Source of the DNA: CAIWHR01 sp963846855 | GTDB taxonomy: Bacteria; Pseudomonadota; Gammaproteobacteria; Burkholderiales; Casimicrobiaceae | Direction: 5' to 3' | Length of the DNA: 64,000 bases | NCBI GenBank assembly: GCA_963846855.1 | Contig: CAWJXK010000008.1 | Span: 1,860,001-1,924,000 of the forward strand | Shown here: positions 18,394 through 28,300 of the stretch, piece after piece | Layout: each line of letters starts with the position of its first letter | Position numbering within the stretch: the stretch's first letter is position 1 | The notes under the pieces: generated by a model | Databases searched by the model: none | Seen by the model: the letters and a program-made list of their open reading frames with translations, nothing else | Told to the model about the DNA's origin: nothing | Translations under genes and position numbers: made by a program

Positions 18394-18864
18394 TCAGGAT
18401 CCGCGCGGCGTCGCCGCCTGCCAGCGCGCCGCGGCCTCGTCGTCGCTGTCGCGCGCCTCGACCCAGCGCGAGCCGGCTGCCGTGGTTTCCTTCTTCCAGA
18501 ACGGCGCGCGCGTCTTGAGGTAATCCATGATGAATTCGCACGCAGCGAACGCCTCGCCGCGGTGAGCGCCGGTCACGCCGACCAGCACGATCTGGTCGGA
18601 CGCGCGCAGGACGCCGACGCGATGGATGACGAGCGCGTCGAGGATGTCCCAGCGTGATTTCGCGGTGTCGACGATCGCGGCGAGCGCTTTCTCGGTCATC
18701 CCCGGATAGTGCTCGAGCGTGAGCGATGAGAGCGGCGCCGCGCCCGCGACGTCGCGCACCGTCCCCACGAATGCGGCGACAGCGCCCACTCGCGGATCGC
18801 CGCCGCGCAGCGCGGCGAGCTCCGTCGTGAGGTCGAAATCGACTTCCTGGATCCGGACCGGCAT
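18394..18864 (-). CDS. moaE: Molybdopterin synthase catalytic subunit
   Basis: Large subunit (156 residues) of MPT synthase, which puts two sulfurs from MoaD thiocarboxylate onto precursor Z. GAVAAFVGTVRD, LTLEHYPGMTEKAL, VIHRVGVL and FIMDYLKTRAPFWKKE are conserved MoaE blocks, including the lysines of the active site. The ATG at 18864 is chosen; a TTG at 18882 overlapping the moaD stop (TTGA) is an alternative that would couple translation. Confidence 0.93.
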   Translation of the reverse strand: MPVRIQEVDFDLTTELAALRGGDPRVGAVAAFVGTVRDVAGAAPLSSLTLEHYPGMTEKALAAIVDTAKSRWDILDALVIHRVGVLRASDQIVLVGVTGAHRGEAFAACEFIMDYLKTRAPFWKKETTAAGSRWVEARDSDDEAAARWQAATPRGS

Positions 18865-18878
18865 CGCGCGACCCGTCG

Positions 18879-19154
18879 TCAACCGCCGGTGACGGGCGGC
18901 AGGAGCGCGACTTCGTCGCCGGGCCGCAGGATCGTGTCCGTCTGCGCGATCTCGTGATTCACCGCGAATCGCACGGCGCGCGAGGGCGCGAGCTCCGCGG
19001 CCCAGGCTCCGCCGCGCGCGGCAAGATGCTCGCGCAGCGCGCCGACGGTCGTCACCGCGGAGGGCGGGCGAATCGCCTCGGTGGCCGTGCCGAACGCGTC
19101 GCGAAGGCGCGCGAGATAGACGAGCGTCAGCGCATCGACGGGACTGTCTCGCAT
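18879..19154 (-). CDS. moaD: Molybdopterin synthase sulfur carrier subunit
   Basis: Ubiquitin-like sulfur carrier of 91 residues. It ends in the required diglycine (LLPPVTGG), which is adenylated and thiocarboxylated. YLARLRDAFGTA at the start and RPGDEVALLPPV near the end fit MoaD. It sits directly before moaE, as usual, and mobB follows the pattern 1 kb away, so this is a molybdenum-cofactor island. Confidence 0.93.
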   Translation of the reverse strand: MRDSPVDALTLVYLARLRDAFGTATEAIRPPSAVTTVGALREHLAARGGAWAAELAPSRAVRFAVNHEIAQTDTILRPGDEVALLPPVTGG

Positions 19155-19242
19155 GGGGTCGCGGCTATCGGTCGTGAGTCGAACGGGCGAGGAAAGGCGG
19201 TCGTGCGGACGTTCGCACGTCGCGACTCACGGGGAATGCGGC

Positions 19243-19935
19243 CTAGAACCGCAACTGCAGGCCGAAGCTGACCTGATCCGAATCCGGCAGGCCGTTGCCG
19301 ACTTCGCCGGTCAGTCGGCCGTAGCGGCCGTATTCGAGCCTGAGGCCGAGACTCGAGTTGAGGTCGTAGCGCACGCCGAGGCCGTAATTCATCCCGTCGC
19401 GATTCCGGCGTTGGTCGAGGATGGTCGGATTCGATGCGATATAGGCCAGTGCGCCCTCGGACTGGGCATAGCCCATCCGGCCGTAGAGCGCGATCGTCTT
19501 GTAGACCGTCCAACTGGTGAACACATCGACGTTGACGCTGCGCGACGCCACGTCATTGCCGCTCAGTGCGTTGCTTGGGCCGAACTTCAGGCCGACGCCC
19601 TGTCCCAGCGGGGTCGCGCCCAGCGGACGCAGCGCGTACTTGTCGGCCGAGCTCATCGCCGCTTCGACCGAGATGTCGTTCGTCCACCGATAGCCGCCGA
19701 AGACCAGCGCGCGCGAGGCGGTGTCGTCGGAGACGACGGGCGCCAGCCGGTTCCAGGCGAGTCCGGTCTTGCCGATGGCCAGCGCGCCGGAGTCGGACGA
19801 ATTCTGGCGCAGCGAGATCCCCGCGTAGAAGCCGGAATCGTCGGCCGGACTGGCCGGGTCCGCCGCGCGCGCGGACGCCGCGAGCGTAAGCCCGGCAGCG
19901 AGCGCAAGCGTTGTAATGTATTGATATTTGGTCAT
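19243..19935 (-). CDS. Outer-membrane beta-barrel protein (OmpA/OmpW-like porin-type)
   Basis: Secreted protein of 230 residues. A signal peptide ends at ARA (residue 24). The mature part alternates polar and hydrophobic residues, contains FYAGISLRQN, YGRMGYAQSEG and YGLGVRYDLNSSLGLRLEYGRYG, and ends in phenylalanine (QVSFGLQLRF), the targeting signal for the Bam machinery. These are the features of eight-stranded outer-membrane barrels. No peptidoglycan-binding OmpA C domain. Placed between moaD and mobB but unlikely to be functionally related to them. Confidence 0.82.
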   Translation of the reverse strand: MTKYQYITTLALAAGLTLAASARAADPASPADDSGFYAGISLRQNSSDSGALAIGKTGLAWNRLAPVVSDDTASRALVFGGYRWTNDISVEAAMSSADKYALRPLGATPLGQGVGLKFGPSNALSGNDVASRSVNVDVFTSWTVYKTIALYGRMGYAQSEGALAYIASNPTILDQRRNRDGMNYGLGVRYDLNSSLGLRLEYGRYGRLTGEVGNGLPDSDQVSFGLQLRF

Positions 19936-20072
19936 TTATTTTGGCAGCGACCGCAAACCTGCCTATTCCGGACATCCGAACATGGACAACCGATCCCGCC
20001 GCGAGTTGCATGGGGCCTATTCGAGGCAGGGACTCCCACACCTTCCACGTTACTCGCCCGCCACGTCCGAAG

Positions 20073-20597
20073 TCAATCGCCCTGCGACAAGGTGGCCGCA
20101 TGGTCGACGACGAACGTTGCGGCGGCGTCATAGTCGTCGAGCTTAAGCACCGGAAGCCGCTCCCGCGAGTCCGCCGGAAGCTCGTAGGGGCTGTCGGTGG
20201 CGATGCCGAGGATGCTGACGTCGCCCGGATGGAGCAGCGGTTTCCCCAGCGCCGACCGCCAGACTTCGAGCTTCGGGATGGGCTCGGTCTTGAAGCCTTC
20301 GATGAGCGCAAAGTCGCACGGCGAAAGCCGGGCGAGCGCCTCCCGGACGCCCAGCTCCGGGGCCTCCCTCAGCTCGTGCATCAGCGCCCAGCGGACGGTG
20401 GACGTCACGAGCACCTCCTGGCACCCCGCATGGCGGTGCCGGTACGAATCCTTGCCGGGCTGATCGACTTCGAATCGATGGTGCGCGTGCTTGACGAGCG
20501 ACACCGTGGCCCCGCGCGCGACGATGCGCGGAATGATCTGCTCGATGAGCGTCGTCTTGCCACTGCCGGACCACCCCGCGAACCCGAAAATGCGCAT
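20073..20597 (-). CDS. mobB: Molybdopterin-guanine dinucleotide biosynthesis accessory protein MobB
   Basis: GTP-binding protein of 174 residues. The P-loop is GWSGSGKTTL near the N terminus, followed by SLVKHAHHRFEVDQPGKDSYRHR and the FALIEGFK segment, all typical of MobB. It assists MobA in attaching GMP to molybdopterin. Located with moaE/moaD on the same strand, but separated by the outer-membrane protein gene. Confidence 0.92.
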   Translation of the reverse strand: MRIFGFAGWSGSGKTTLIEQIIPRIVARGATVSLVKHAHHRFEVDQPGKDSYRHRHAGCQEVLVTSTVRWALMHELREAPELGVREALARLSPCDFALIEGFKTEPIPKLEVWRSALGKPLLHPGDVSILGIATDSPYELPADSRERLPVLKLDDYDAAATFVVDHAATLSQGD

Positions 20598-20738
20598 CGG
20601 CGCCTGCCTCCTCCCCCGATTCTACCGGGGCCCGCGCGCCGGTCCGTCATGCCGGCCGGCATCGCATCGACGGCGACCGTCGACAATGCCGACGCGGGGG
20701 CATAAGCTTCGCGCGCAGCGCGACCGCGCCCCCTGACG

Positions 20739-21365
20739 ATGCGAACGACCCGGCGATCGATGCTTCCCGTGCCTACCGCGAACGGCGTTCCCCCGGCCGA
20801 CCTCGCCGGCGTCATCGAGCGCGTCATCAGCGAAGTGCCCGTCCCGCACACGCGCCGCGCCTCCGACGCCACGCGGCAGGCGGAACGCGTCGCGCGCGAT
20901 GCGGCGCAGAGGGCCGCCTTGATTTCAGGCTCGCTCGCGCTGCCGCCCGGGCCGCTCGGCATGCTGACCGTGCTGCCGGACCTCTACCTCATCTGGAAAG
21001 TGCAGCGGCAGATGGTCGCCGACATCTTCGCACTGCACGGGCGAGCCGCCGAGCTCACGCCGACGCACATGTTGTATTGCCTGTTCCGTCACATGGCGAG
21101 CCATGTGGCGCGCGACATCGTCGTCCGTGCCGGGCAGCGCGCGGTCGTCCAGCAGCTTTCGGCGGGCGCCGTCGCGAGCCTGCTCAAGACGGTCGGCGTG
21201 TCGGTGACGCAGCGCATCGCGGGAACGGCGGCGAGCCGCTGGGTACCGGTCGTCGGCGCGGCGGCGGTGGGCGCGTACGCGTACTGGGACACGCTGCAGG
21301 TCGCGAAGTCCGCGCGACGGCTGCTCGAGAAGGCGGCGCCGGCGAGCATCGGGGAGCGCGACTGA
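20739..21365 (+). CDS. Conserved hypothetical protein (EcsC-like)
   Basis: Protein of 208 residues with helical, moderately hydrophobic segments: GSLALPPGPLGMLTVLPDLYLIWKVQRQMVADIFALHG, then SRWVPVVGAAAVGAYAYWDTL near the C terminus. The proline/glycine-rich hydrophobic segment followed by a basic helix resembles EcsC/DUF697-type membrane-associated proteins. No enzyme motif recognised. ATG at 20739 or the in-frame ATG at 20760. It ends 2 bp before yedK and is probably co-transcribed with it. Confidence 0.7.
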   Translation: MRTTRRSMLPVPTANGVPPADLAGVIERVISEVPVPHTRRASDATRQAERVARDAAQRAALISGSLALPPGPLGMLTVLPDLYLIWKVQRQMVADIFALHGRAAELTPTHMLYCLFRHMASHVARDIVVRAGQRAVVQQLSAGAVASLLKTVGVSVTQRIAGTAASRWVPVVGAAAVGAYAYWDTLQVAKSARRLLEKAAPASIGERD

Positions 21366-21367
21366 CC

Positions 21368-22105
21368 ATGTGTGGCCGCTACGAATTGCACAGCCACCCG
21401 GCGGCGATCGCACTCGCGTTCGGTCTCGCCGAGGCGCCCGACGTGCATCCGCACTACAACATCGCGCCGATGACCGACGTTCCCATCGTCCGCATCGGCA
21501 CGGATGGCGAGCGCGAGCTCGTCCGAATGCGCTGGGGACTCGTACCGCGCTGGGCCAAGGACCCGTCGATCGGCGCGAAGATGATCAACGCGCGCGGCGA
21601 GACGATCCAGGACAAGCCGTCGTTTCGCACCGCGTACCGGCGGCATCGATGCCTCATTCCCGCGGACGGATTCTACGAATGGATGAGCGTCGGCGGCGCA
21701 GAGCGTGCCCGCAAGCAGCCGATGCACGTCGGGATGAAAGACGCCTCGCTGTTCGCGTTCGGCGGGCTGTTCGAGCGCTGGCGCAGCGATGCCGATGAAG
21801 TGCTCGACACGTGCACGATCGTCACCACCGAGGCGAACAGCCTGCTCGCCGCGGTCCACGACCGGATGCCGATGATCGTCGCGCCGGAGAGTTACGCGCG
21901 CTGGCTCGACCCCGGCAACGCCGAGGTCGCGGACCTCATCGTGCCGTTTCCGTCGGATGCCCTGGCGTACTACCCCGTGTCGACGCGCGTCAACAACGTC
22001 CGCCACGACGACGCGACGCTGATCGAGTCGGCCGAGCCGATTGCGGACGACGCGGCCGACGGCGAAGCGCCGCCTCCTGCCCCGGAGCAGGAATCGCTGT
22101 TCTGA
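21368..22105 (+). CDS. yedK: SOS response-associated peptidase, YedK/HMCES family
   Basis: DNA-abasic-site shield protein of 245 residues. The invariant catalytic Cys2 is exposed after removal of Met1 (MCGRYELH). Other conserved parts are HYNIAPMTDVPIVR, RWGLVPRWAKD, NARGETI, CLIPADGFYEW (with the catalytic glutamate) and the histidine in AVHDRMPMI. The protein forms a thiazolidine crosslink with abasic sites in single-stranded DNA. The start is certain because Cys must be residue 2. Convergent with cusA, stops one base apart. Confidence 0.95.
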   Translation: MCGRYELHSHPAAIALAFGLAEAPDVHPHYNIAPMTDVPIVRIGTDGERELVRMRWGLVPRWAKDPSIGAKMINARGETIQDKPSFRTAYRRHRCLIPADGFYEWMSVGGAERARKQPMHVGMKDASLFAFGGLFERWRSDADEVLDTCTIVTTEANSLLAAVHDRMPMIVAPESYARWLDPGNAEVADLIVPFPSDALAYYPVSTRVNNVRHDDATLIESAEPIADDAADGEAPPPAPEQESLF

Positions 22106-22106
22106 G

Positions 22107-25100
22107 CTAGTGCGCCGCGCGAGCGGCGGCCGAGGCTCCCGCACGCCGCGTGGCGCGCTCGCGCAATCCGCGTCCGCGCAGAAGCAGGTAGGCCGCCGGA
22201 ATCACCAGCATCGACAGGAGCGGCGCAGTGATCATCCCGCCCACCATCGGTGCGGCGATCCGCTGCATCGTTTCCGCGCCGGTGCCGGAGCTCAGCATGA
22301 TCGGCAAGAGGCCGGCCATGATGACGGCGACCGTCATCGCCTTGGGCCGCACCCGGAGCACCGCGCCCTCCTCGATCGCCGCGCGCAGCGTCGCGAGGTT
22401 CGCGGGCTCGCCGCGCGCGAGGCGCGCCTCCCACGCATGACGCAGGTACAGGAGCATCACGACGCCGAATTCCGCGGCGACGCCGGAAAGCGCGATGAAG
22501 CCGACCGCCGTCCCCACCGATGTCGAATATCCGAGCAGCCACAGCAGCCAGTAGCCTCCGATGAGCGCAAACGGGACGGCGAGCATGATGAGCAGCGCCT
22601 CGTCGACGCGGCGGAACGCGAGATAGAGCAGCACGAAGATCACCAGCAGCGTGAACGGCACCACATAGGCAAGCCGCGCCTTCGCCCGCTCGAGATACTC
22701 GAATTGCCCGGACCACGAGACCGAGTAGCCGGCGGGCATCTTCACTTCGTGCGCCACGGCTGCCTGCGCATCGTGCACGACCGACACGAGGTCGCGGCCA
22801 CGGACGTCGACGTACACCCAGCCCGACAGCCGCGCGTTCTCACTCTTCAGCATCGGCGGACCGTCGACGACGCGAACGCTGGCGATCGCGGAGAGCGGCA
22901 GCTGCGCGCCGCGCTCGGTGACGATCGGCAGCATTCGCAGCGCCTCGACCGAATCGCGCAATTCACGCGGATAGCGGACGCTGATCGGGAAGCGCGCGAG
23001 GCCCTCGACCGTCTCGCCGATGTTCTCGCCGCCGACCGCGGCGCCGATGATGTCCTGCACGTCGGTGATCGACAGCCCGTAGCGCGCCGCCGCGGCGCGG
23101 TCGATCGTCACGTCGAGGTAACGCCCGCCCTCGAGCCGTTCCGCGAGGGCCGACGTGACGCCGGGCACGCCCTTGACGGCACGCTCGATCGCCTGCGCCA
23201 CGCGGTCGATCTCGGCGAGATCGGGTCCCGAGACCTTGATGCCGACCGGACTCTTGATGCCGGTCGCGAGCATGTCGATGCGGTTGCGGATCGGGGGCAC
23301 CCAGACGTTGGACAATCCCGGCACCTGCACCGAGCGGTCGAGCTCCTCGACGATCTTGTCGGTCGTCATTCCGGGGCGCCACTGATCCTTCGGCTTGAAC
23401 TGGATGGTCGTCTCGATCATCTCCATCGGAGCGGGATCGGTTGCGGTCTCGGCGCGCCCTACCTTGCCGAACACGCGCGCGACTTCCGGGATCGCCTTGA
23501 TCATCCGGTCGGTCTGCTGCAGCAGCTCGCCTGCCTTGCCGGCGGACAGCCCGGGCAGCGCCGTCGGCATGTACAGGAGGTCGCCTTCGTCGAGTGGCGG
23601 CATGAACTCGCCGCCCAGGCGCATCACGGGCCACGCGGTCGCCGCGAGCGCCGAGCGCCGCCACGGCGAGCGTGACCTTCGGCCAGGACAGCGCCGCGTC
23701 GAGCACCGGCCGGTAGCCCGCGATCAGGAAGCGATTCAGCGGATTCGCGTTTTCGGTCGGGATGCGCCCGCGCACGAAATAGCCCATCAGCACGGGAACG
23801 AGCGTCACCGCGAGGATCGCGGCGGCGGCCATCGCGTAGGTCTTGGTGAACGCGAGCGGCGCGAAGAGCCGGCCTTCCTGGGCCTCCAGCGCGAAGACGG
23901 GCACGAACGACAGCGTGATGACGAGCAGGCTGAAGAAGAGCGCGGGGCCGACCTCGACCGACGCGTCCGTGACGATCGCCCACCGCTCGTCGAGGGTGGG
24001 CTCCGGCAGCGTCTCCCTGCCATCGACGAGCGCCGCGTGCGCGTGCTTCCACGCCTCGAGCTTCTTGTGCGCGTTCTCGATCATGACGATCGCGGCGTCC
24101 ACCATCGCGCCGATCGCGATCGCGATCCCGCCGAGCGACATGATGTTCGCGTTCACACCCTGCGCGCGCATCACGATGAATGCGGCGAGCACGCCGAGCG
24201 GCAGCGACACGACGGCGACGAGCGACGAGCGCAGGTGCAGCAGGAATGCAACGCACACCAGCGCGACCACCGCGAATTCCTCGAGCAGCTTGCCACGCAG
24301 ATGGTCGACCGCGCGCTCGATCAGCGCCGAGCGGTCGTACACCGGTACGATTTCCACGCCCGGCGGAAGTCCCGGCTTCAGCTGCTCGAGCTTCGCCTTG
24401 ACCGCCTGGATCGTCTCCCACGCGTTCTTGCCCGAGCGCAGCACGACGATGCCGCCGGTGACTTCGCCCTCGCCGTCGAGCTCCGCGATGCCGCGGCGCA
24501 TCTCGGGTCCGATCTGAACGCGCGCGACGTCGCCGAGCAGCACGGGCGTGCCGCCCTCGCTCACCATCACCGGCGTCGCGCGGAAATCCTCGAGCGACTT
24601 GAGGTAGCCGCGCGTGCGGACCATGTACTCGGCTTCGGCGAGCTCGACCACCGAGCCGCCGGCTTCGCGGTTGGCGTCGCGGATCGCCGCGACCACCTTC
24701 GCGAGCGGAAGGTTGTAGGCGCGAAGGCGCGCCGGGTCGACGACGACCTGGTATTGCCGGACCATTCCGCCGACCGTCGCGACTTCCGCGACGTTCGGCA
24801 CGGACTTGAGCTCGTACTTGAGGAACCAGTCCTGCAGCGCGCGCAGCTGCGCGAGATCGCTTTTGCCGGTACTGTCGACCAGCGCGTATTCGTAGATCCA
24901 GCCCACGCCGGTCGCATCCGGTCCGAGCGACGCCTTCGCGCCCGCGGGCAGGCGTCCCTGCACCTGGTTCAGATATTCGAGCACGCGCGAGCGAGCCCAG
25001 TAGAGGTCGGTGCCGTCCTCGAAGAGCACGTAGACGAACGAGTCGCCGAAGAACGAATAGCCGCGCACGGTCTTCGCGCCAGGGACCGACAGCATCATCG

Positions 25101-25311
25101 TCGTCAGCGGATACGTGACCTGGTCCTCGACGATCTGCGGCGCCTGGCCGGGGTACGTCGTGCGGATGATCACCTGCGTGTCGGACAGGTCGGGGATCGC
25201 GTCGAGCGGCGTCGTGCGCACCGCCCACACGCCCGCAACGGCGACGAGCCCCGCGGCGAGCAGCACGAGGAACCGGTTCGCGATCGACCAGCGGATGACG
25301 CCCGCGATCAT
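22107..25311 (-). CDS. cusA: Heavy-metal RND efflux pump CusA/CzcA, frameshifted in this sequence
   Basis: Inner-membrane RND transporter that exports Cu(I)/Ag(I) or related cations through CusB and CusC. The N-terminal portion (frame from 25311) has TPLDAIPDLSDTQVIIRTTYPGQAP and GYSFFGDSFVYVLFEDGTDLY; after about 23652 the frame shifts by one base and continues ALAATAWPVMRLGGEFMPPLDEGDLLYMPT to the end. With the extra base ignored the protein has about 1067 residues, full length. METIQFKP-type segment IETTIQFKPKDQWRPGM is closest to CusA/SilA. The ATG overlaps the cusB stop (ATGA). Confidence 0.92.
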
Positions 25312-26921
25312 TTCTTGTCGGACGCTGCCGCTCCGGATGCAACGGGAACGATCGACGTCAGCTGCATGTCGCCCTGCGGCGTGAACACGAACTCGAACTT
25401 CACGTTCGTGCCCGGGGTCACGTCCTTCGGCAGTCCGCCCTTGGGCGCCTTGAACGCCATCGTCATTGCGCCCATGCCGGCGGTCGGTATTGCACCGTGT
25501 TTGATCAGCACCTCGTCGCCGACCGTGCGCACCACGCCCTCCGCCTTGTGCACCGGCGGCGTCGCCACCGCGGCTTGCGGATTCGCCCGGTGTCCGGCGT
25601 GGGAATCCGCGGCCTGCGCGCCCACGTCGCCCGTCGCCGCGATCCGCGTCAACGCGCCCTTGAGGCTCGCCTCGGAATCGACGAGGAACTGGCCGGACAC
25701 GACCACGCGCTGCCCGGCGGCGAGACCGCTGCGAATTTCGGTGACTTCGCCTGACTCGCGTCCGACGGCGACCTCGACCGGCGTGAAGCGGCCGTCGCCT
25801 GCATCGACGATCACGACATTGCGCTTGCCGGTGTTGATCACCGCTTCGCTCGGCACGAGCACCGCCGGGGTGGCATGTGCGCCACCGAAGGCCACCGTCG
25901 CGAACATGCCCGGCTTGAGCAGGCCGCCGGGATTGGCAAGCACGATTCGCGCGCGCGCCGTCCGCGTCTGGGTGTTCACCTCGGGGAGGAATGTGTTGAC
26001 GATGCCATTGAATACCCGTTCCGGATACGCGGCGGCTCGCGCCTCGACCGGTGTGCCTGCCCGAACCAGCGCCGCCTGCGCCTCCGGAACGTCGGCAATC
26101 ACCCACACGCTGCCCAGACTCGCGAGCTTGAAAATGGTCGTCCCCGGCATGACGGCCATCCCGTCGCGTGCGCCGATCTCCCAAACGACGCCGGCCTGAG
26201 GCGCCGTGATCGTTACCCGTGCCGACGGTTTGCCGTCACGCTCGACCCGGGCGATTTCGGCGTCGGGCATGCCGAGCAGCGACAGGCGGTGGCGCGCGGC
26301 GTCAGCGAGGTGGGCCACGCCTGGCTGCGAGCTCGCCTTCAGCGCCAGCAGCTCCTCCTGTGCGGAAAGCCACTCCGGCACGTAGAGCACTGCCAATGGC
26401 TGCCCCGCCGCGACGCCGTCGTACTGCGCACGCACGAGGAGGCGTTCGACGTAGCCGGCGGTGCGCGTCTGGACCGCGACAAGCGAGCGCTCGTCGACGA
26501 CGACCGCGCCGACTGCGGAGAATCCCGTGTCGAGCGTTCCCTCGGTCGCGGCGGCGGTGCGTACGCCGAAGCTTTGCTGCTGGCGCGCGCTGATCGCCAC
26601 GCCGGTGTCGGCCGCGGCTTCCGCGTAGACCGGAACGAGATCCATGTCCATGAAGGGGCTCTTGCCGGGCTTGTCGAACTTCTGGCCGGGGACCATCGGA
26701 TCGTGCCAATAGAGAACCTTGCGGCCGCTCGCATCGGCAGTGGCGCTCGGTACGGCAGGTTGCGCCGCCCCGCCGGTCACGGTGCCTGTCGTGGTGCGGT
26801 CGGGGGACGCTTGGCGCGTCCCGAGGAAATACCCCGCGCCGGCCGCGATCAGGGTGATGGCGACGGCAGCAGCGAGCGGCGCGAGTTTCGCGCCGTGCTG
26901 GAAGAATTTCGTGGATGTCAT
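25308..26921 (-). CDS. cusB: Periplasmic adaptor CusB with C-terminal CusF-like domain
   Basis: Membrane-fusion protein of 537 residues with an N-terminal signal/anchor. After it comes a heavy-metal-binding domain (YWHDPMVPGQKFDKPGKSPF, then MDMDLVPVY), the HlyD-type lipoyl and barrel domains (SAVGAVVVDE, AGYVERLLV, GLLKPGMFATVAFGG), and a final domain HKAEGVVRTVGDEVLIKHGAIP followed by GMGAMTMAFKA. The last matches the CusF copper chaperone with its Met/Trp-type metal site. The fusion supports a Cu(I)/Ag(I) substrate. Start with GGAG site at 26921; 2 bp after cusC. Confidence 0.92.
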   Translation of the reverse strand: MTSTKFFQHGAKLAPLAAAVAITLIAAGAGYFLGTRQASPDRTTTGTVTGGAAQPAVPSATADASGRKVLYWHDPMVPGQKFDKPGKSPFMDMDLVPVYAEAAADTGVAISARQQQSFGVRTAAATEGTLDTGFSAVGAVVVDERSLVAVQTRTAGYVERLLVRAQYDGVAAGQPLAVLYVPEWLSAQEELLALKASSQPGVAHLADAARHRLSLLGMPDAEIARVERDGKPSARVTITAPQAGVVWEIGARDGMAVMPGTTIFKLASLGSVWVIADVPEAQAALVRAGTPVEARAAAYPERVFNGIVNTFLPEVNTQTRTARARIVLANPGGLLKPGMFATVAFGGAHATPAVLVPSEAVINTGKRNVVIVDAGDGRFTPVEVAVGRESGEVTEIRSGLAAGQRVVVSGQFLVDSEASLKGALTRIAATGDVGAQAADSHAGHRANPQAAVATPPVHKAEGVVRTVGDEVLIKHGAIPTAGMGAMTMAFKAPKGGLPKDVTPGTNVKFEFVFTPQGDMQLTSIVPVASGAAASDKK

Positions 26922-26923
26922 GA

Positions 26924-28225
26924 TCACTCCGTGGCGGTAACGATGAAATTGAGCCAAGCCCACGCCTTCGCGGCGGCCTGCTGCTGCTGGATGAGCGAGA
27001 GTTCGGCGTCGAGCAGCGCGCGGCGCGCGTCGAGCACCACGGCAAGCGACCCGGTGCCGCCACGATAGTCGGCCTGCGCCGCCTCGCGGCGCTGCCGCGC
27101 GAGCGGCAGGAGCTCGGTCTCGATGCGCTGCGCCTGCGCGCGCGCCGACTCCCATTCCGCCTGCATCGCCTGTACTTCGGCGGCGCGCATTCGCTGCGTG
27201 TCCTCGAGCATCGAGCGCGCCGCGTCCTCCTCCCTGACTTTCGCCGCGTGCTCGCGGTCCTGCCGCGTGCCCTGCGACCAGGGCAGGTCGATCGTGAGCA
27301 TGACCGAGACCATGTTGGCGTAGGGTGCGGCGCGATAGGCGTAGGAGACCTCCGCGCTCCAGTCGGGCTTCTTCGCCTCGCGGGCAATGGCGGTCTCGGT
27401 CTCGGCAATCGATGCCTGCGCGCGGGCCAGCCGCAGCTCGGGTTGGGCGTCGACGTCGGCGAGACGCGCGGCGTCAGGCAGCCTCGCGAGATCGGGCAGG
27501 TCCCCGAGCGGGCGCTGCGCGGCGTCGCCGATGTAGCGCGCCAGCGCGATCCGCGCGCGCTTCGTCTGCGTCGCGGCCTCGGTGGCGCGGTTCCTGAGGT
27601 CGACCACCATGCTCTGCGCTGCGATGAGCTCGCTCTGCGGCGCCTTGCCGGCGCGATAGGCGGCTTCCAGCGTCGCCACGTTCAGCTCCGCTTCCGCCTT
27701 CTGCGCGCCGATCGACCGTTCGGCCGCGCTCGCGAAATGACGGGTGACCCAGGCGGTCGCCGTCTCGCGCTCGATCGCAAGCGTCGTCGCCTCGATCACC
27801 GCCGTGCCGCGCTCGGCGTCGCGCTCCACCCGCGTGACCTTCAGCCGGCGCTTTTCCGCGCTCGGGAATTCCTGCATGAGGCCGATCTTCGACATGGTCA
27901 TGAAGTCGCGGGTCAGCGACCACGCGTCCTCGCCCTGTGTCGGAACGTTCTCGACGCCGGCCTTGAGCTTGGGATCCGGCAGCTCGCCCGCCGGAATCGC
28001 CATCTCGCGCGCGGCGTCGACCATCGAGCGCTGCGAAGCGAGCTGCTGCGAACGCGCGACCGCGAGCTTCAGCGCTTCGGCCAGCGACAGCGCTGGCTCG
28101 GCGGCGGCGACAGGCCACGCGACGAGCGCCATGCCGGCGGCGAGCATCAGCGCGCAGCCGCGCGGGAAACGGTGTGAATCAGGTGCCCCGTTTATGGCCC
28201 GGGGCGACGGCGGGGAATGCCACAT
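26924..28225 (-). CDS. cusC: TolC-family outer membrane channel (CusC-like)
   Basis: Outer-membrane factor of 433 residues for the metal efflux complex. A signal peptide ends near VAAA, followed by LSLAEALKLAVARSQQLASQ and two rounds of long amphipathic helices typical of TolC proteins (for example the pair around TATAWVTRHFASAAE and RQRREAAQADYRGGTGSL). No lipobox. The ATG at 28225 has an excellent GGAGGTTGC ribosome site. First gene of cusC-cusB-cusA. Confidence 0.9.
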   Translation of the reverse strand: MWHSPPSPRAINGAPDSHRFPRGCALMLAAGMALVAWPVAAAEPALSLAEALKLAVARSQQLASQRSMVDAAREMAIPAGELPDPKLKAGVENVPTQGEDAWSLTRDFMTMSKIGLMQEFPSAEKRRLKVTRVERDAERGTAVIEATTLAIERETATAWVTRHFASAAERSIGAQKAEAELNVATLEAAYRAGKAPQSELIAAQSMVVDLRNRATEAATQTKRARIALARYIGDAAQRPLGDLPDLARLPDAARLADVDAQPELRLARAQASIAETETAIAREAKKPDWSAEVSYAYRAAPYANMVSVMLTIDLPWSQGTRQDREHAAKVREEDAARSMLEDTQRMRAAEVQAMQAEWESARAQAQRIETELLPLARQRREAAQADYRGGTGSLAVVLDARRALLDAELSLIQQQQAAAKAWAWLNFIVTATE

Positions 28226-28300
28226 GCAACCTCCGCGAACGCGTGGAACGGTCCGGCAGCGCGCGCAACGGCGCGGCCGGGCTCAGGCGAACGGCGAAGG

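Noticed and set aside
18302..18541. N-terminal extension of dgoK
   Set aside because: The extended residues overlap the moaE end and do not resemble a DgoK N terminus; the GTG at 18301 aligns with known proteins.
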